A DNA stretch of 55,361 nt from an uncultured Pelagibacteraceae bacterium. Its GTDB lineage: Bacteria; Pseudomonadota; Alphaproteobacteria; Pelagibacterales; AG-422-B15. Each line of letters starts with the position of its first letter. The stretch's first letter is position 1. The notes beneath the pieces were generated by a model. It made no database searches. It saw only the letters and a list, made by a program, of their open reading frames with translations, and was not told where the DNA came from. The DNA lies in assembly GCA_902584215.1 (NCBI GenBank), contig CACHYW010000004.1, positions 1 through 55,361 of the forward strand, in the 5' to 3' direction. The translations under genes and the position numbers were made by a program. This document shows positions 8,535-17,743 of the stretch, in pieces.

Positions 8535-9793
8535 GTTAAAGCTTTCTTCCCAATATCTTTTCTATAGTACCCCTCGGGCCAGTCTATCAAGTGAATTGAA
8601 TCGTAAATTTTACTTAAAGCTTTACCAAGCGATGCATTTTTTGCCGTTACAGAGAGGACTCTTCCACCAGTAGCAATAATTTTTTTATCTTTAATAGCTG
8701 TTGCTGCGTGAAATATTTGAAAAGTGTCAGTATTTTCTAAATTATCTATTCCATTAATTACTGTTTCTTTCTCAAATAATCCTGGGTATCCATTCGATGC
8801 CATTACAACTGTTGCACAATGATCATCTTCCCACTTTAATTCATAGTTTTGTAAATCCTTATCAATACAGCTCAGCATAAGTTGAACTATATCACTTTTC
8901 ATTCTTAACATTAAAACTTGGCATTCAGGATCTCCAAATCTAATATTATATTCAACAAGTTTTGCCTTCCCATCTTTAATCATCAGTCCTGCATACAGAA
9001 TACCTTGATATGGGTGACCTAACTCTCTCATGGCATTTAGTGTGGGATATATAATCTCATCATCAACTTGTTTTTTAATTTCGTCTGTAAAGATAGGAGC
9101 AGGTGAGTAGGCTCCCATCCCACCTGTGTTAGGTCCAGTATCATTTTCTCCTATGCGTTTATGGTCCTGAGCACTTTCAAGAGAAATAAATTCAGTACCA
9201 TCAGTACATACAAAATAACTCGCTTCTTCACCTTCCATAAATTCTTCAATGACTGCAGTCATATTTATTCCAAATTTATTTTCAAATATTTCCTTCAGAG
9301 CTTTTTCAGCCATTTCAAAATTATCTGCGACAGTCACTCCTTTTCCAGCAGCCAATCCATTTGCTTTTACTACAATTGGCAAACTTTGTTTTTTTAAATA
9401 TTTCACTGCGTCTTCGAAGTTATCAAAAGTAGAATAGGCAGCTGTTGGGATAGAATAATTTTTGCAAAGATCTTTCATAAAGCTCTTTGATCCTTCAAGT
9501 TGGGATGCATATTTATTTGGACCAAATATTTTAATATTTTTTGATAGAAAATAATCTACTATTCCTGAGACTAATGGAACCTCAGGTCCAACTACAATTA
9601 AGTCAATAAATTTTTCGACACAAAATGAATGAATTGAGTCAAAATCATCAAGGTCTAAAAGTCTACATTCAGCCAGTAGACTTATTCCATAATTCCCAGG
9701 AATACAAAATAGTGATGTAGTTAAGGGACTTCTTGATATTGCATAGCATAGAGAATGCTCCCTAGCTCCATTTCCAAGTACAAGAATTTTCAT
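8531..9793 (-). CDS. purD: Phosphoribosylamine-glycine ligase
   Basis: Second step of purine synthesis: joins glycine to phosphoribosylamine with ATP. The 420 residues have the usual GARS order: N-terminal MKILVLGNGAREHSL, GPEVPLVSGI, ATP-grasp blocks VKANGLAAGKGV and EEFMEGEEASYF, GGMGAYSPAP near residue 224, and the metal-binding RFGDPECQ. Length is normal. It is divergent from xseA across 51 bases, a neighbourhood found in many alphaproteobacteria. The kinase and aminotransferase genes follow it on the same strand without a gap. Confidence 0.95.
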   Translation of the reverse strand: MKILVLGNGAREHSLCYAISRSPLTTSLFCIPGNYGISLLAECRLLDLDDFDSIHSFCVEKFIDLIVVGPEVPLVSGIVDYFLSKNIKIFGPNKYASQLEGSKSFMKDLCKNYSIPTAAYSTFDNFEDAVKYLKKQSLPIVVKANGLAAGKGVTVADNFEMAEKALKEIFENKFGINMTAVIEEFMEGEEASYFVCTDGTEFISLESAQDHKRIGENDTGPNTGGMGAYSPAPIFTDEIKKQVDDEIIYPTLNAMRELGHPYQGILYAGLMIKDGKAKLVEYNIRFGDPECQVLMLRMKSDIVQLMLSCIDKDLQNYELKWEDDHCATVVMASNGYPGLFEKETVINGIDNLENTDTFQIFHAATAIKDKKIIATGGRVLSVTAKNASLGKALSKIYDSIHLIDWPEGYYRKDIGKKALT

Positions 9794-9844
9794 AAAGTAA
9801 AATTTAAATTAATTGATATATTAGCATAAAAGGAATTAAATTAA

Positions 9845-11146
9845 ATGGTTAGAGAAAATATCCAAGAGTATTCAGTTTCGGAAATTTCAGACTCAATCAA
9901 GGGAACACTTGAAAACAGTTTTGGCTACGTAAAAGTTAGAGGGGAAGTCTCAGGTTTAAGTAAGCCAGCATCAGGCCACATATATTTAAATCTTAAAGAT
10001 GATAAAGCCGTTATAAAAGCAATAATCTGGCGAAGTGCAGCTGCAAGAATTAGTTTCGTACCCGAAGATGGATTAGAAGTCATATGTTCAGGTAAGCTCA
10101 CAACAGGATATTCTGATCGATACCCGGGAAGATCAGATTATTCAATTATAGTTGATATACTAACTCCTGCAGGAGAGGGAGCTTTAATGGCTCTTTTAGA
10201 GCAACGTAGGAAGAAGCTTGCGGCAGAGGGTTTATTTGAGGAGCACAATAAGAAAAGTCTTCCAAAGTATCCTGAAACAATTGGAATAGTCACATCTCCA
10301 ACTGGCGCAGTTATTAAAGATATGCTTCATAGATTAAAAGAGAGGTTTCCTTGCAATGTTATTCTATGGCCCGTTCCGGTTCAGGGTCAAGATGCCGCTC
10401 AGTTAATCTCTGAAGCAGTAGATGGATTTAATAGCTTATCGAGTAAAGACGAAGTAAATATACCTGATCTTATTATCATAGCACGTGGCGGAGGTAGCAT
10501 TGAAGACCTTTGGCCTTTCAATGAAGAAATTGTAATCCGGGCTGTTTTTAAAAGTAACATTCCAATTGTATCTGCTATTGGTCATGAGACAGATACTACA
10601 CTGATTGATTTTGTTTCAGACTTAAGAGCACCAACGCCGACAGCTGCAGCAGAAATATCTTCTCCAGATAAAGTAGAACTTTTAAGGGACATTAATGAAA
10701 AAAAGAATCGTTTAAATTATGCAGTAAATTTATACCTTAATAATCTTAAAGATAATTTCATTACCATAAAAGATAAATTACCTATTTCACTGAAGCTTTT
10801 TTTAAATAATCTTATTTCATATTTTCAAAATATTTCTCAATCACTTAATTTTCGCGTTATCGGCGAGCAATTAAAGAGTAGTAAAGTAGAACTTATTTCT
10901 TTAGAGGAGTCTTTATTAAAGGCTAAAAATATTTTGGTAGAAAGACTTAAAAAAGAATTAGACAATAAAAGTATGCTTCTTGAAAGCCTCAGTTATAAAT
11001 CCGTTTTAAAAAGAGGATACTCGGTTACAAGAAGTTCAAACAAAATAATCAAATCAAAAAAAGATTTAAAAGATGAAAGTGAGTTGATCATAGAAACTAA
11101 TTTTGCTACTTTAAAAGCCAAACTTAGAGAAATTAATGACAAATAG
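9845..11146 (+). CDS. xseA: Exodeoxyribonuclease VII large subunit
   Basis: Catalytic large subunit of ExoVII, which degrades single-stranded DNA from both ends. The OB-fold domain is at the N-terminus (YSVSEISDSIKG, VRGEVSGLSKPASGHIYLNL). The nuclease core has GIVTSPTGAVIKDML, IIARGGGSIEDLWPFNEE and SAIGHETDTTLIDFVSDLRA. The C-terminal third is a long, Lys- and Leu-rich coiled-coil region, as expected. At 433 residues the length is normal. The small subunit xseB is not in the window. The stop overlaps the DUF2093 gene by 11 bases. Confidence 0.95.
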   Translation: MVRENIQEYSVSEISDSIKGTLENSFGYVKVRGEVSGLSKPASGHIYLNLKDDKAVIKAIIWRSAAARISFVPEDGLEVICSGKLTTGYSDRYPGRSDYSIIVDILTPAGEGALMALLEQRRKKLAAEGLFEEHNKKSLPKYPETIGIVTSPTGAVIKDMLHRLKERFPCNVILWPVPVQGQDAAQLISEAVDGFNSLSSKDEVNIPDLIIIARGGGSIEDLWPFNEEIVIRAVFKSNIPIVSAIGHETDTTLIDFVSDLRAPTPTAAAEISSPDKVELLRDINEKKNRLNYAVNLYLNNLKDNFITIKDKLPISLKLFLNNLISYFQNISQSLNFRVIGEQLKSSKVELISLEESLLKAKNILVERLKKELDNKSMLLESLSYKSVLKRGYSVTRSSNKIIKSKKDLKDESELIIETNFATLKAKLREINDK

Positions 11147-11348
11147 TTTTACAACGATGGCAGAAATAAGATTGCATCATGGCCAGTTTCAAATAATAAA
11201 GTCTGGTGATTATGTAGAATGCTCAATCACAAAAGAAAAGATCTCACTAGATAATTTGAAGTATTGGAATGTTGATTTGCAGGAAATATATGCTAATCCA
11301 GAAGTTGCACTGAGGAGATATAAAGAAATAAATGAAAATAAAGATTAA
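11136..11348 (+). CDS. DUF2093 family protein
   Basis: A 70-residue protein of the alphaproteobacterial DUF2093 family, recognised from RLHHGQFQIIKSGDYVEC, ITKEKISLDNLKYWNVDLQE and ANPEVALRRYKE. No function is known for the family. It has no membrane segment or signal peptide. A second possible start is Met8 (MAEIRLHH); the first is used because it gives the usual length. It overlaps xseA by 11 bases and the next gene by 17 bases, so all three are probably co-translated. Confidence 0.85.
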   Translation: MTNSFTTMAEIRLHHGQFQIIKSGDYVECSITKEKISLDNLKYWNVDLQEIYANPEVALRRYKEINENKD

Positions 11349-12132
11349 ATTAATAGCAATCTTTTTTTTTATTTTTCAACCAGCCATAGCAGCTGATTTA
11401 CCAAAAGAAATACCTCAAGGAAGCCTGATTGTTAGCCAGTCATTCGATGCAGATGAAATTATAGTAGATAATAATTCTATAAAAGTTAGCAAAAAAGGTC
11501 ACTTTGTATTTGCAGTCGGAAGAGACCATGTGGAGCCAATAAGTGTGACATATTTAAAAAATGGATCATTAATAAAAATTCATCAAATAAATATAATCAA
11601 ACAAGACTACGACATACAAAGGATTGATGGCTTACCAGAACAAATGGTTACGCCTCTTGACGATGAAATAATCGAGAGAATAATCTATGAAAACAATTTG
11701 ATAAAAGAGAAGAAAAAAATAAATTTAGATCTAACTTATTTTAAAGACGGTTTTATTCAACCAACAGAAGGTATTATCAGCGGCGTTTTCGGTAGTCAAA
11801 GAATATTAAATGGAAAAGCTAAAAGTCCCCATCGAGGTTTAGATATTGCAGCTGAAACTGGAACCCCAATCTATGCATGTAACGAAGGACTTGTCATACA
11901 TGCCGAGGATGATCTTTATTACACAGGTGGAACTATAATTCTTGATCATGGGCATGGGGTAAAATCAATTTATGCCCATTTATCAGATGTGAAAGTTACC
12001 GTAAATCAAACCGTATCAAAGGATGATGTTATTGGTGAAGTAGGTTCTACAGGACGATCAACTGGCCCCCACCTTCACTGGGGAGTAATGTTGTTTAATA
12101 CCTATGTAGACCCACAATTGCTTTTAGATTAA
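11332..12132 (+). CDS. Secreted M23-family (LytM) peptidase
   Basis: Predicted periplasmic zinc endopeptidase of 266 residues acting on peptidoglycan cross-links. Residues 1-20 are a signal peptide ending in PAIA-A. An N-terminal beta-rich region (about 30-110) precedes the LytM domain, which starts near residue 145. Zinc ligands are complete: His167 and Asp171 in SPHRGLD and His249 in GPHLHWG, with His247 and His216 (YAHL) as the other active-site histidines. An intact site means it may be an active hydrolase and not a NlpD/EnvC-like activator. It starts inside the end of the DUF2093 gene. Confidence 0.9.
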   Translation: MKIKIKLIAIFFFIFQPAIAADLPKEIPQGSLIVSQSFDADEIIVDNNSIKVSKKGHFVFAVGRDHVEPISVTYLKNGSLIKIHQINIIKQDYDIQRIDGLPEQMVTPLDDEIIERIIYENNLIKEKKKINLDLTYFKDGFIQPTEGIISGVFGSQRILNGKAKSPHRGLDIAAETGTPIYACNEGLVIHAEDDLYYTGGTIILDHGHGVKSIYAHLSDVKVTVNQTVSKDDVIGEVGSTGRSTGPHLHWGVMLFNTYVDPQLLLD

Positions 12133-12151
12133 ATTTTTATAAAAAATAAAC

Positions 12152-13027
12152 TTATATTTTCCATCTATTGTGCAACCAAAAATATTGTTCAGGATACTTA
12201 GTGATCATTTTTTGATAGAATGAAGATATTTGAGCTGAAATTTTATAAATATTTTCATCACTACTTTCTTTATCTTTCGTATCAATACACTCAATTACCT
12301 CGAACTTAAAATTATTATCATTTGTTCGTATTGGCCAGGCCAAAAATATTTTACATTTTGCTTTTAAGGCAATTTGAGCAGGAAGTGTTGAGATATTCAT
12401 TTCCTTATTAAAAAATTTTACCTTTATTCCCGAGGACAGTTGTTGATCTGCCAAGAGGGCAATAGAGCTTCCTTTATTGAATTGATTTAATAGCTGTCTC
12501 GTTCCTGATCTGTTTTTACTATAACATTGAACGCTATATTTGCGTCTTAGTTGTTTTACGACAAAATTTATTAGAGGATTATTAGGTTCTCTTACTATCG
12601 CTGAGACCCTATTCATCTTTCTTCGAAGAGCCATTCCAGGTATTTCCCAATTTGAACTATGACCTGATACAATTACACTATGTTCATCTTCATCAAATAC
12701 ATCATCTGAAAATTCATTATTGATAACTTCAATCTTACTCTCGAGTAGGCTATTCATATGGCCATACTCTGAGATCGTATAGCCAAGGTTCGTCCAAACC
12801 CTATTAGCTGTATCATTAATCCACTTCTTATCTTTGTCATCAAATGCAATAGATAAGTTTTTTATTAAAAGACTATGTATTGGAAGAAATGGTCCAACAG
12901 AAGTAGTAATCAACATTCCAAGAGTACGCGAGATTCTTAGAGGTAGAATTTTAAAAACTGTAAAGAAGATAATAAAAATTAAAAACTCCAGTGGGTACCT
13001 TACCAGGATCTTGAATAATGATTTCAT
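12152..13027 (-). CDS. Lipid A biosynthesis acyltransferase, LpxL/HtrB family
   Basis: Inner-membrane acyltransferase of 291 residues that adds a secondary acyl chain to Kdo-lipid A. An N-terminal hydrophobic segment (about residues 13-30) anchors it. The HX4E active-site motif is seen in VSGHSSNWEIPG. Other family blocks are SAIVREPNNPLINFVVKQLR and ALLADQQL, and the C-terminal YFWLHNRWK is typical. Which secondary acyl chain it adds cannot be told. It is the last gene of the leftward run msbA-DUF374-waaA-lpxK, with 4 bases between it and lpxK. Confidence 0.9.
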   Translation of the reverse strand: MKSLFKILVRYPLEFLIFIIFFTVFKILPLRISRTLGMLITTSVGPFLPIHSLLIKNLSIAFDDKDKKWINDTANRVWTNLGYTISEYGHMNSLLESKIEVINNEFSDDVFDEDEHSVIVSGHSSNWEIPGMALRRKMNRVSAIVREPNNPLINFVVKQLRRKYSVQCYSKNRSGTRQLLNQFNKGSSIALLADQQLSSGIKVKFFNKEMNISTLPAQIALKAKCKIFLAWPIRTNDNNFKFEVIECIDTKDKESSDENIYKISAQISSFYQKMITKYPEQYFWLHNRWKI

Positions 13028-13031
13028 TATC

Positions 13032-14006
13032 TTAATTAATTAATTTTCCTATTAATTTTTCAACATTTGGCATTTCAAGCTTAATCTTGAAACAATGAAT
13101 GTTCTTCCTATAATCTTTAGGAATGCGAACATAGTCTTTTTCTGTCGTAATAAGTGATAAATTTTCTTTCTTTGCATTATCTAATAACCTTTCTAAATCT
13201 TTTCTTGTGAACTTATGATGGTCGGGAAAACTTTTCTTTTTTATAACGTTGTATCCTTTGTTCTTTAGAGTATCAAAAAATCCATCATTATTTCCAATAC
13301 CGCTAAATGCTAAATAACTTTTCTTATCAAAAACATCTACAGCTTTAATGTTTGCCTTGTAGAATTCTAAGTTATCAAAATCATATTTTTTTGTAATATT
13401 ATGTAGGTCATCTCCAACCATGACTACAAATTGTGCTGATTTAAGAGCAGGCCTTATAAGCTCCCGCAGTGGTCCAGCAGGTAAGCACATTTTATTTCCA
13501 AAACCTCTCTTGCCATTAACAGTTAGTAAAGTTTTATCTTTATAGAATGACCGATCCTGAAATCCATCATCTAACAATATGATGTCTGTTTGCTTTTCAT
13601 TTATTATTTTCTCAATTGCTAAAGTTCTATTTGTGGTGATGTAAGTCGGGACACAATTTGCATAGAGTAGAGCTTCATCTCCAACCTTGTCAAACGTATC
13701 TGATTTTGAAACCTTATAAAAAATAGTTTTATTTTTAGAGCCATAACCTCTCAACAATACTGATACTCTCTTCTCTTTCTTTTTTATTTCCTCAATTAAT
13801 GTCAGTAATGTTGAAGTTTTTCCCGTACCTCCAATATTTATATTGCCAATACATATGATAGGGATATTGAACTTTTTATTTTTATAAAATGACGCTCTCA
13901 AGTAAAAAAGGCTTATGTATATCCATGACAATGGAATTAAAAACAATGATGCAAAATTTGCATAATATACTTCTTTATACCATATTTTCAGAAAAAATTT
14001 TTCCAT
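13032..14006 (-). CDS. lpxK: Tetraacyldisaccharide 4'-kinase
   Basis: Phosphorylates the 4' position of the lipid A disaccharide to give lipid IVA. The 324-residue protein has an N-terminal membrane-associated helix and a P-loop in CIGNINIGGTGKTSTL near residues 51-66. LLDDGFQDR follows, as does the C-terminal SFPDHHKFTRKDLE with ITTEKDYVR. Length is normal. It lies 6 bases downstream of waaA, in pathway order, and 4 bases upstream of the LpxL-like gene. Confidence 0.95.
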   Translation of the reverse strand: MEKFFLKIWYKEVYYANFASLFLIPLSWIYISLFYLRASFYKNKKFNIPIICIGNINIGGTGKTSTLLTLIEEIKKKEKRVSVLLRGYGSKNKTIFYKVSKSDTFDKVGDEALLYANCVPTYITTNRTLAIEKIINEKQTDIILLDDGFQDRSFYKDKTLLTVNGKRGFGNKMCLPAGPLRELIRPALKSAQFVVMVGDDLHNITKKYDFDNLEFYKANIKAVDVFDKKSYLAFSGIGNNDGFFDTLKNKGYNVIKKKSFPDHHKFTRKDLERLLDNAKKENLSLITTEKDYVRIPKDYRKNIHCFKIKLEMPNVEKLIGKLIN

Positions 14007-14012
14007 AATGAA

Positions 14013-15257
14013 TCAGAGGTATTGATATATTTCTTTCAATACTTTTTTTACTGTTTCTTTACCTTCTTTTTTTAACCTGCCGATACCAACTTTTCTAACC
14101 TCATTGTCTAAAGTTTTATACTCTTCATGAATAAAATATTCTAGCTGTCTTTCATTTTTCACAATTTGTGATAATTTCATTTGATCTAAAGTCATATATA
14201 CATCAGAAAAATTTTCAACGTATTCGCCATGATATACTTTCTTTCCATGGTACGCTGCTTCAATTGGATTTTGCCCCCCATGCATCACTAAACTGCCACC
14301 AATAAAAATTATATCAGCTAACTTATAAAATAAATTTAATTCACCAATTGTATCCGCTAAATAAATATGGGTATTTCTTTTAATTTTATTTCCCATTGAT
14401 CTAATTGCAGTGTTTTTAATAATATTCTTATTGATGATGTTATTTCTTTTTGGATGTCTAGGAACAACAATTGTCAAAAGATCTTTACAAGTTTTTTTTA
14501 ATTTTAGGGTCACTCTACTAATAATTTCTTCTTCTCCAGGGTGTGTACTGGCTGCAAGAAATATTTTTCTACCGCCGGTCAAAGCTTTGAGCTCGTCATA
14601 TTTTTTAATATCAGTAGGATCAGGAGTTAGGGCAAACTTTAAATTGCCAGTATAATTAGTGTTTTTAATTCCAAGTTTTTCATAAAACAAAGTACTGTCT
14701 GGATTTTGAGTACTGCAGGAACTAAATTTAGAAAACAAATCGTTAGACGATGCATTAAACAAAGACCACCTTTTAAAACTTTTAATTGTCATTCTTCCGT
14801 TAATTATAATTTGAGGAATATTTTTGTTATCTAAGTTATAAATAAAGTTAGGCCAGATTTCAGACTCTACAAAAACCGCAAGAGATGGCCTCCAATAATT
14901 TAGAAATCTATTTATAAATACTGGTACATCGAAAGGAATGAATTGATGTACAACTTTACCTTTAATTCTTTTATTTATTACTTGTGCCGATGTTACAGTT
15001 CCAGATGTTATTAATATTTGATCAATAGATTGATCTTCTTTCAATTTATCTACTATTGGCAGTATTGATTGACATTCACCAATGCTGGCAGCATGAATCC
15101 AGATCAGTTTACCTTTATTCCGCTTATATGTATTTTTCCCATACCTTTCTTCAGTCCTTTCTTGCAACTCTTTACCTTTTCTTTTTCGTATAAAGATAAC
15201 CAAAGGAATAAAGATGAGAGCTAAATTTGAAAATATACGGTAAAGAAATAATATCAC
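14013..15257 (-). CDS. waaA: Kdo (3-deoxy-D-manno-octulosonate) transferase
   Basis: Transfers Kdo from CMP-Kdo to lipid IVA at the inner membrane. The 414 residues start with a membrane anchor (FLYRIFSNLALIFIPLVIFI). They include WIHAASIGECQSILPIV with the catalytic Glu, FVESEIWPNFI, AASTHPGEEEII, VVPRHPKR and FIGGSLVMHGGQNPIEAA. This is the GT30 layout with a normal length. Whether it adds one or two Kdo residues cannot be seen. It lies between the DUF374 gene (5-base gap) and lpxK (6-base gap). Confidence 0.94.
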   Translation of the reverse strand: MILFLYRIFSNLALIFIPLVIFIRKRKGKELQERTEERYGKNTYKRNKGKLIWIHAASIGECQSILPIVDKLKEDQSIDQILITSGTVTSAQVINKRIKGKVVHQFIPFDVPVFINRFLNYWRPSLAVFVESEIWPNFIYNLDNKNIPQIIINGRMTIKSFKRWSLFNASSNDLFSKFSSCSTQNPDSTLFYEKLGIKNTNYTGNLKFALTPDPTDIKKYDELKALTGGRKIFLAASTHPGEEEIISRVTLKLKKTCKDLLTIVVPRHPKRNNIINKNIIKNTAIRSMGNKIKRNTHIYLADTIGELNLFYKLADIIFIGGSLVMHGGQNPIEAAYHGKKVYHGEYVENFSDVYMTLDQMKLSQIVKNERQLEYFIHEEYKTLDNEVRKVGIGRLKKEGKETVKKVLKEIYQYL

Positions 15258-15262
15258 TTTTT

Positions 15263-15943
15263 TTAATTATATCCTTTATTAGCTCTTTTTGTGAGATCAT
15301 TCATTAGATTCTCAAGCGTTTCTTTTGCTCGCTTAACCTTTATATTTTTTTTAGCTACTTTAATTGGTTTGCCCCAAATTACAGTTATTTCATTAAACGG
15401 CTTTGGAATAATGAACTGATCCCACGTATTTAATTTCCATTTATTTTTAAATCCAATGCCGACAGGAACAATCACTGAATTGCTCAGCTTTGCAATACTA
15501 ATTATACCGTCACTTGCTATATGTCTTGGCCCTTTAGGCCCATCTGGGGAAATGCCAATACAGATATTTTCTTGAAGCGATTTTATCATTTTTCTGGCTG
15601 ATAAAAGCCCACCCTTATTTTTGGTTTTGTTGGATTTGTGAGTTGATCCTCGGATCGCGCTAAATCCTAAATGCGAAATGACTTTAGATATTATATCTCC
15701 GTCACGATGCTTAGATATAAGAACTCTTATAGGTTTTTTATTTTGCCACGTAAGGGGACACATTAAAAGCTGGTCGTGCCAAAAAGAATAAATAAAAGAC
15801 TCATCTTTTTTAAACAGCTCGTTAATATTTTTTCGATCTTTAAATTTTATTTTTGAGGACTTGTGTACAAATAAAATATATAGAGATCCTAAGTACGATA
15901 TTATATTTTGTGCAATTACTTTACTTGCAAGATACTTTATCAT
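15263..15943 (-). CDS. DUF374 lysophospholipid acyltransferase-like protein
   Basis: A 226-residue protein of the DUF374 family, related to the PlsC/LPLAT acyltransferases. Seen are SFWHDQLLMCPL with the His of the HX4D-like region, LISKHRDGDIIS, ISPDGPKGPRH and a C-terminal ITVIWGKPIKV. A longer frame reaches 15985 but would overlap msbA by 38 bases. Met15 (start at 15943) leaves a 4-base gap and matches the family's usual beginning, so I prefer it. Members next to waaA, lpxK and msbA are thought to act in lipid A or phospholipid acylation; the exact substrate is unknown. Confidence 0.85.
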   Translation of the reverse strand: MIKYLASKVIAQNIISYLGSLYILFVHKSSKIKFKDRKNINELFKKDESFIYSFWHDQLLMCPLTWQNKKPIRVLISKHRDGDIISKVISHLGFSAIRGSTHKSNKTKNKGGLLSARKMIKSLQENICIGISPDGPKGPRHIASDGIISIAKLSNSVIVPVGIGFKNKWKLNTWDQFIIPKPFNEITVIWGKPIKVAKKNIKVKRAKETLENLMNDLTKRANKGYN

Positions 15944-15947
15944 TAAA

Positions 15948-17678
15948 TTAAAATTCGCGTTCGTATAATTTCTTATAAATGCCATTCTTTAATAGCAACT
16001 CTTCATGATTGCCACTTTCAACAATTTTTCCATCATCCAGGACTATAATTTGATCTGCATTTATTATGGTACTTAGCCTATGAGCTATTACCAAAGTTGT
16101 TCTATCTTTCATCAGTTTTTTGATCGCTTCCTGAACAAGGCTTTCCGATTCGGTATCTAAACTTGAGGTTGCTTCATCCAATAATAGTATTGGTGCATTT
16201 TTTAAAAAAGCTCTTGCAATTGAGATTCTTTGTTTTTGCCCACCTGAAAGACTATATCCTTTCTCTCCAATTATCGTATCATATCCATTTGGCAGTTCAG
16301 AAATAAATGAGTCCGCAGCAGCAGATTTTGCAGCACTGATTATTTCTTCATCAGTAGAGTTGGGTCGGCTGTAAAGAATATTTTCTTTTATAGACATATC
16401 AAATAGAATTGGTTCTTGGCTAACTAAAGCAATCACTGACCTAACTGAGCAAATTGTAAGATCTTTTATATTTTGTCCATCAATTTTTAGTTTACCTGAG
16501 TCGGGATCATAGAATCTTGGTATAAGATTTAAGATTGACGATTTGCCTGATCCGCTTGGTCCTACCAAAGCAGTAGTTTTTCCGTGAGGAATATTAAGAC
16601 TAACCTCCTTTAGTGCTGAATTGGTCTGGCCCTCATAAGAGAGAGTAACCTCTTGCAAATCAATATTAGATTTACTTAGTGATAGATCTCTTGCATCTTT
16701 TTTTTCGTTAATTAGGCTTTTTTGGTCTAATAGACCAAATACTCTTATTGCCGCCGCGAAACCTTCTTGAAGAGTTGTATTTATTGATGCGAGTCTTCTG
16801 AGTGGTTGAAATGCCAACATCATTGCTCCAAGAAATGATACAAATTCGTTTAGAGGCAGTTCTCCTTGAAGGCCCCTCAAACCTGCATAGTATAATGTTC
16901 CTGCAATACCAAATCCGGCAAGAAACTCTGCAAATGGTGATGCCGCTCCGCGCGCATTTGCCCCTTTAAGGATTTTTTTAACTCTTCTCCAAACTGAGTT
17001 GCTTAACTTCTCAATCTCTTGCTCTTCTTGTTGGTAAGCTTTAACAATTCTTGTTCCATCTAAATTTTCAGACAGTATTGACGCTAGTACTCCTGTTTCC
17101 TCTTGCGTTTCCGTTGATGCTTTCTTAACTCTTTTTCCCAGACGTTTGGTCAATAATCCAACTAAGGGAAAAGCTATTATTGATATTGTTGCTAACTGCC
17201 AGTCTTGATAATACATAACACCCAAAAGACAAATGAGCGTTAGTAGATCTTTAACTCCATTTGCTAAACTACTGCTTACAGAGTCTTGTAGTAGAGTAAC
17301 ATCATAGAGAAAATTAGAAATTATTTTTGCTGAATGTATTTTATGAAGCCAAGATAAGTCAGCATTGATAATTTTTTTAAATAATTTGATTTGAGTATCT
17401 GCGATAATATTTTGTGCTACACCATTTAAAAGAACAATCTGGATGTAAGTTGCAACACTTTTAATTAGCAATGTTAGAATTATTGCAATTGGTATCAACA
17501 ACAACATTGATTCATCTTTATCAAGAAAAATTTTGTCAATTGCAGGGTCAAGCAACCAAGCAGTCGCACCCGTTGAAAGGGCTATTATTATCATAAAGAA
17601 TAATGAGCTTGCTAATCTTGCCGCGTAAGGCCTTATACTATCTCTAAACAACCTTGCTAATATCTGCGATCCAGTCAT
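15948..17678 (-). CDS. msbA: MsbA-type ABC transporter (lipid A flippase)
   Basis: Full half-transporter of 576 residues that would dimerise in the inner membrane to flip lipid A core. The N-terminal half has six predicted membrane helices. The ATPase half carries Walker A GPSGSGKSS, the Q-loop SQEPILFD, signature LSGGQKQR, Walker B ILLLDEATSSLD and the H-loop IAHRLSTI. Exporters of this type are hard to tell apart by sequence, but the position upstream of DUF374, waaA, lpxK and an LpxL-like gene argues for lipid A. A 65-base gap separates it from pmbA. Confidence 0.9.
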   Translation of the reverse strand: MTGSQILARLFRDSIRPYAARLASSLFFMIIIALSTGATAWLLDPAIDKIFLDKDESMLLLIPIAIILTLLIKSVATYIQIVLLNGVAQNIIADTQIKLFKKIINADLSWLHKIHSAKIISNFLYDVTLLQDSVSSSLANGVKDLLTLICLLGVMYYQDWQLATISIIAFPLVGLLTKRLGKRVKKASTETQEETGVLASILSENLDGTRIVKAYQQEEQEIEKLSNSVWRRVKKILKGANARGAASPFAEFLAGFGIAGTLYYAGLRGLQGELPLNEFVSFLGAMMLAFQPLRRLASINTTLQEGFAAAIRVFGLLDQKSLINEKKDARDLSLSKSNIDLQEVTLSYEGQTNSALKEVSLNIPHGKTTALVGPSGSGKSSILNLIPRFYDPDSGKLKIDGQNIKDLTICSVRSVIALVSQEPILFDMSIKENILYSRPNSTDEEIISAAKSAAADSFISELPNGYDTIIGEKGYSLSGGQKQRISIARAFLKNAPILLLDEATSSLDTESESLVQEAIKKLMKDRTTLVIAHRLSTIINADQIIVLDDGKIVESGNHEELLLKNGIYKKLYEREF

Positions 17679-17743
17679 GAGAAGGTATTCATAATACTAT
17701 TACAGAAAATTTAAATCTAAATATTAGTTTATGGCTAAAAAGC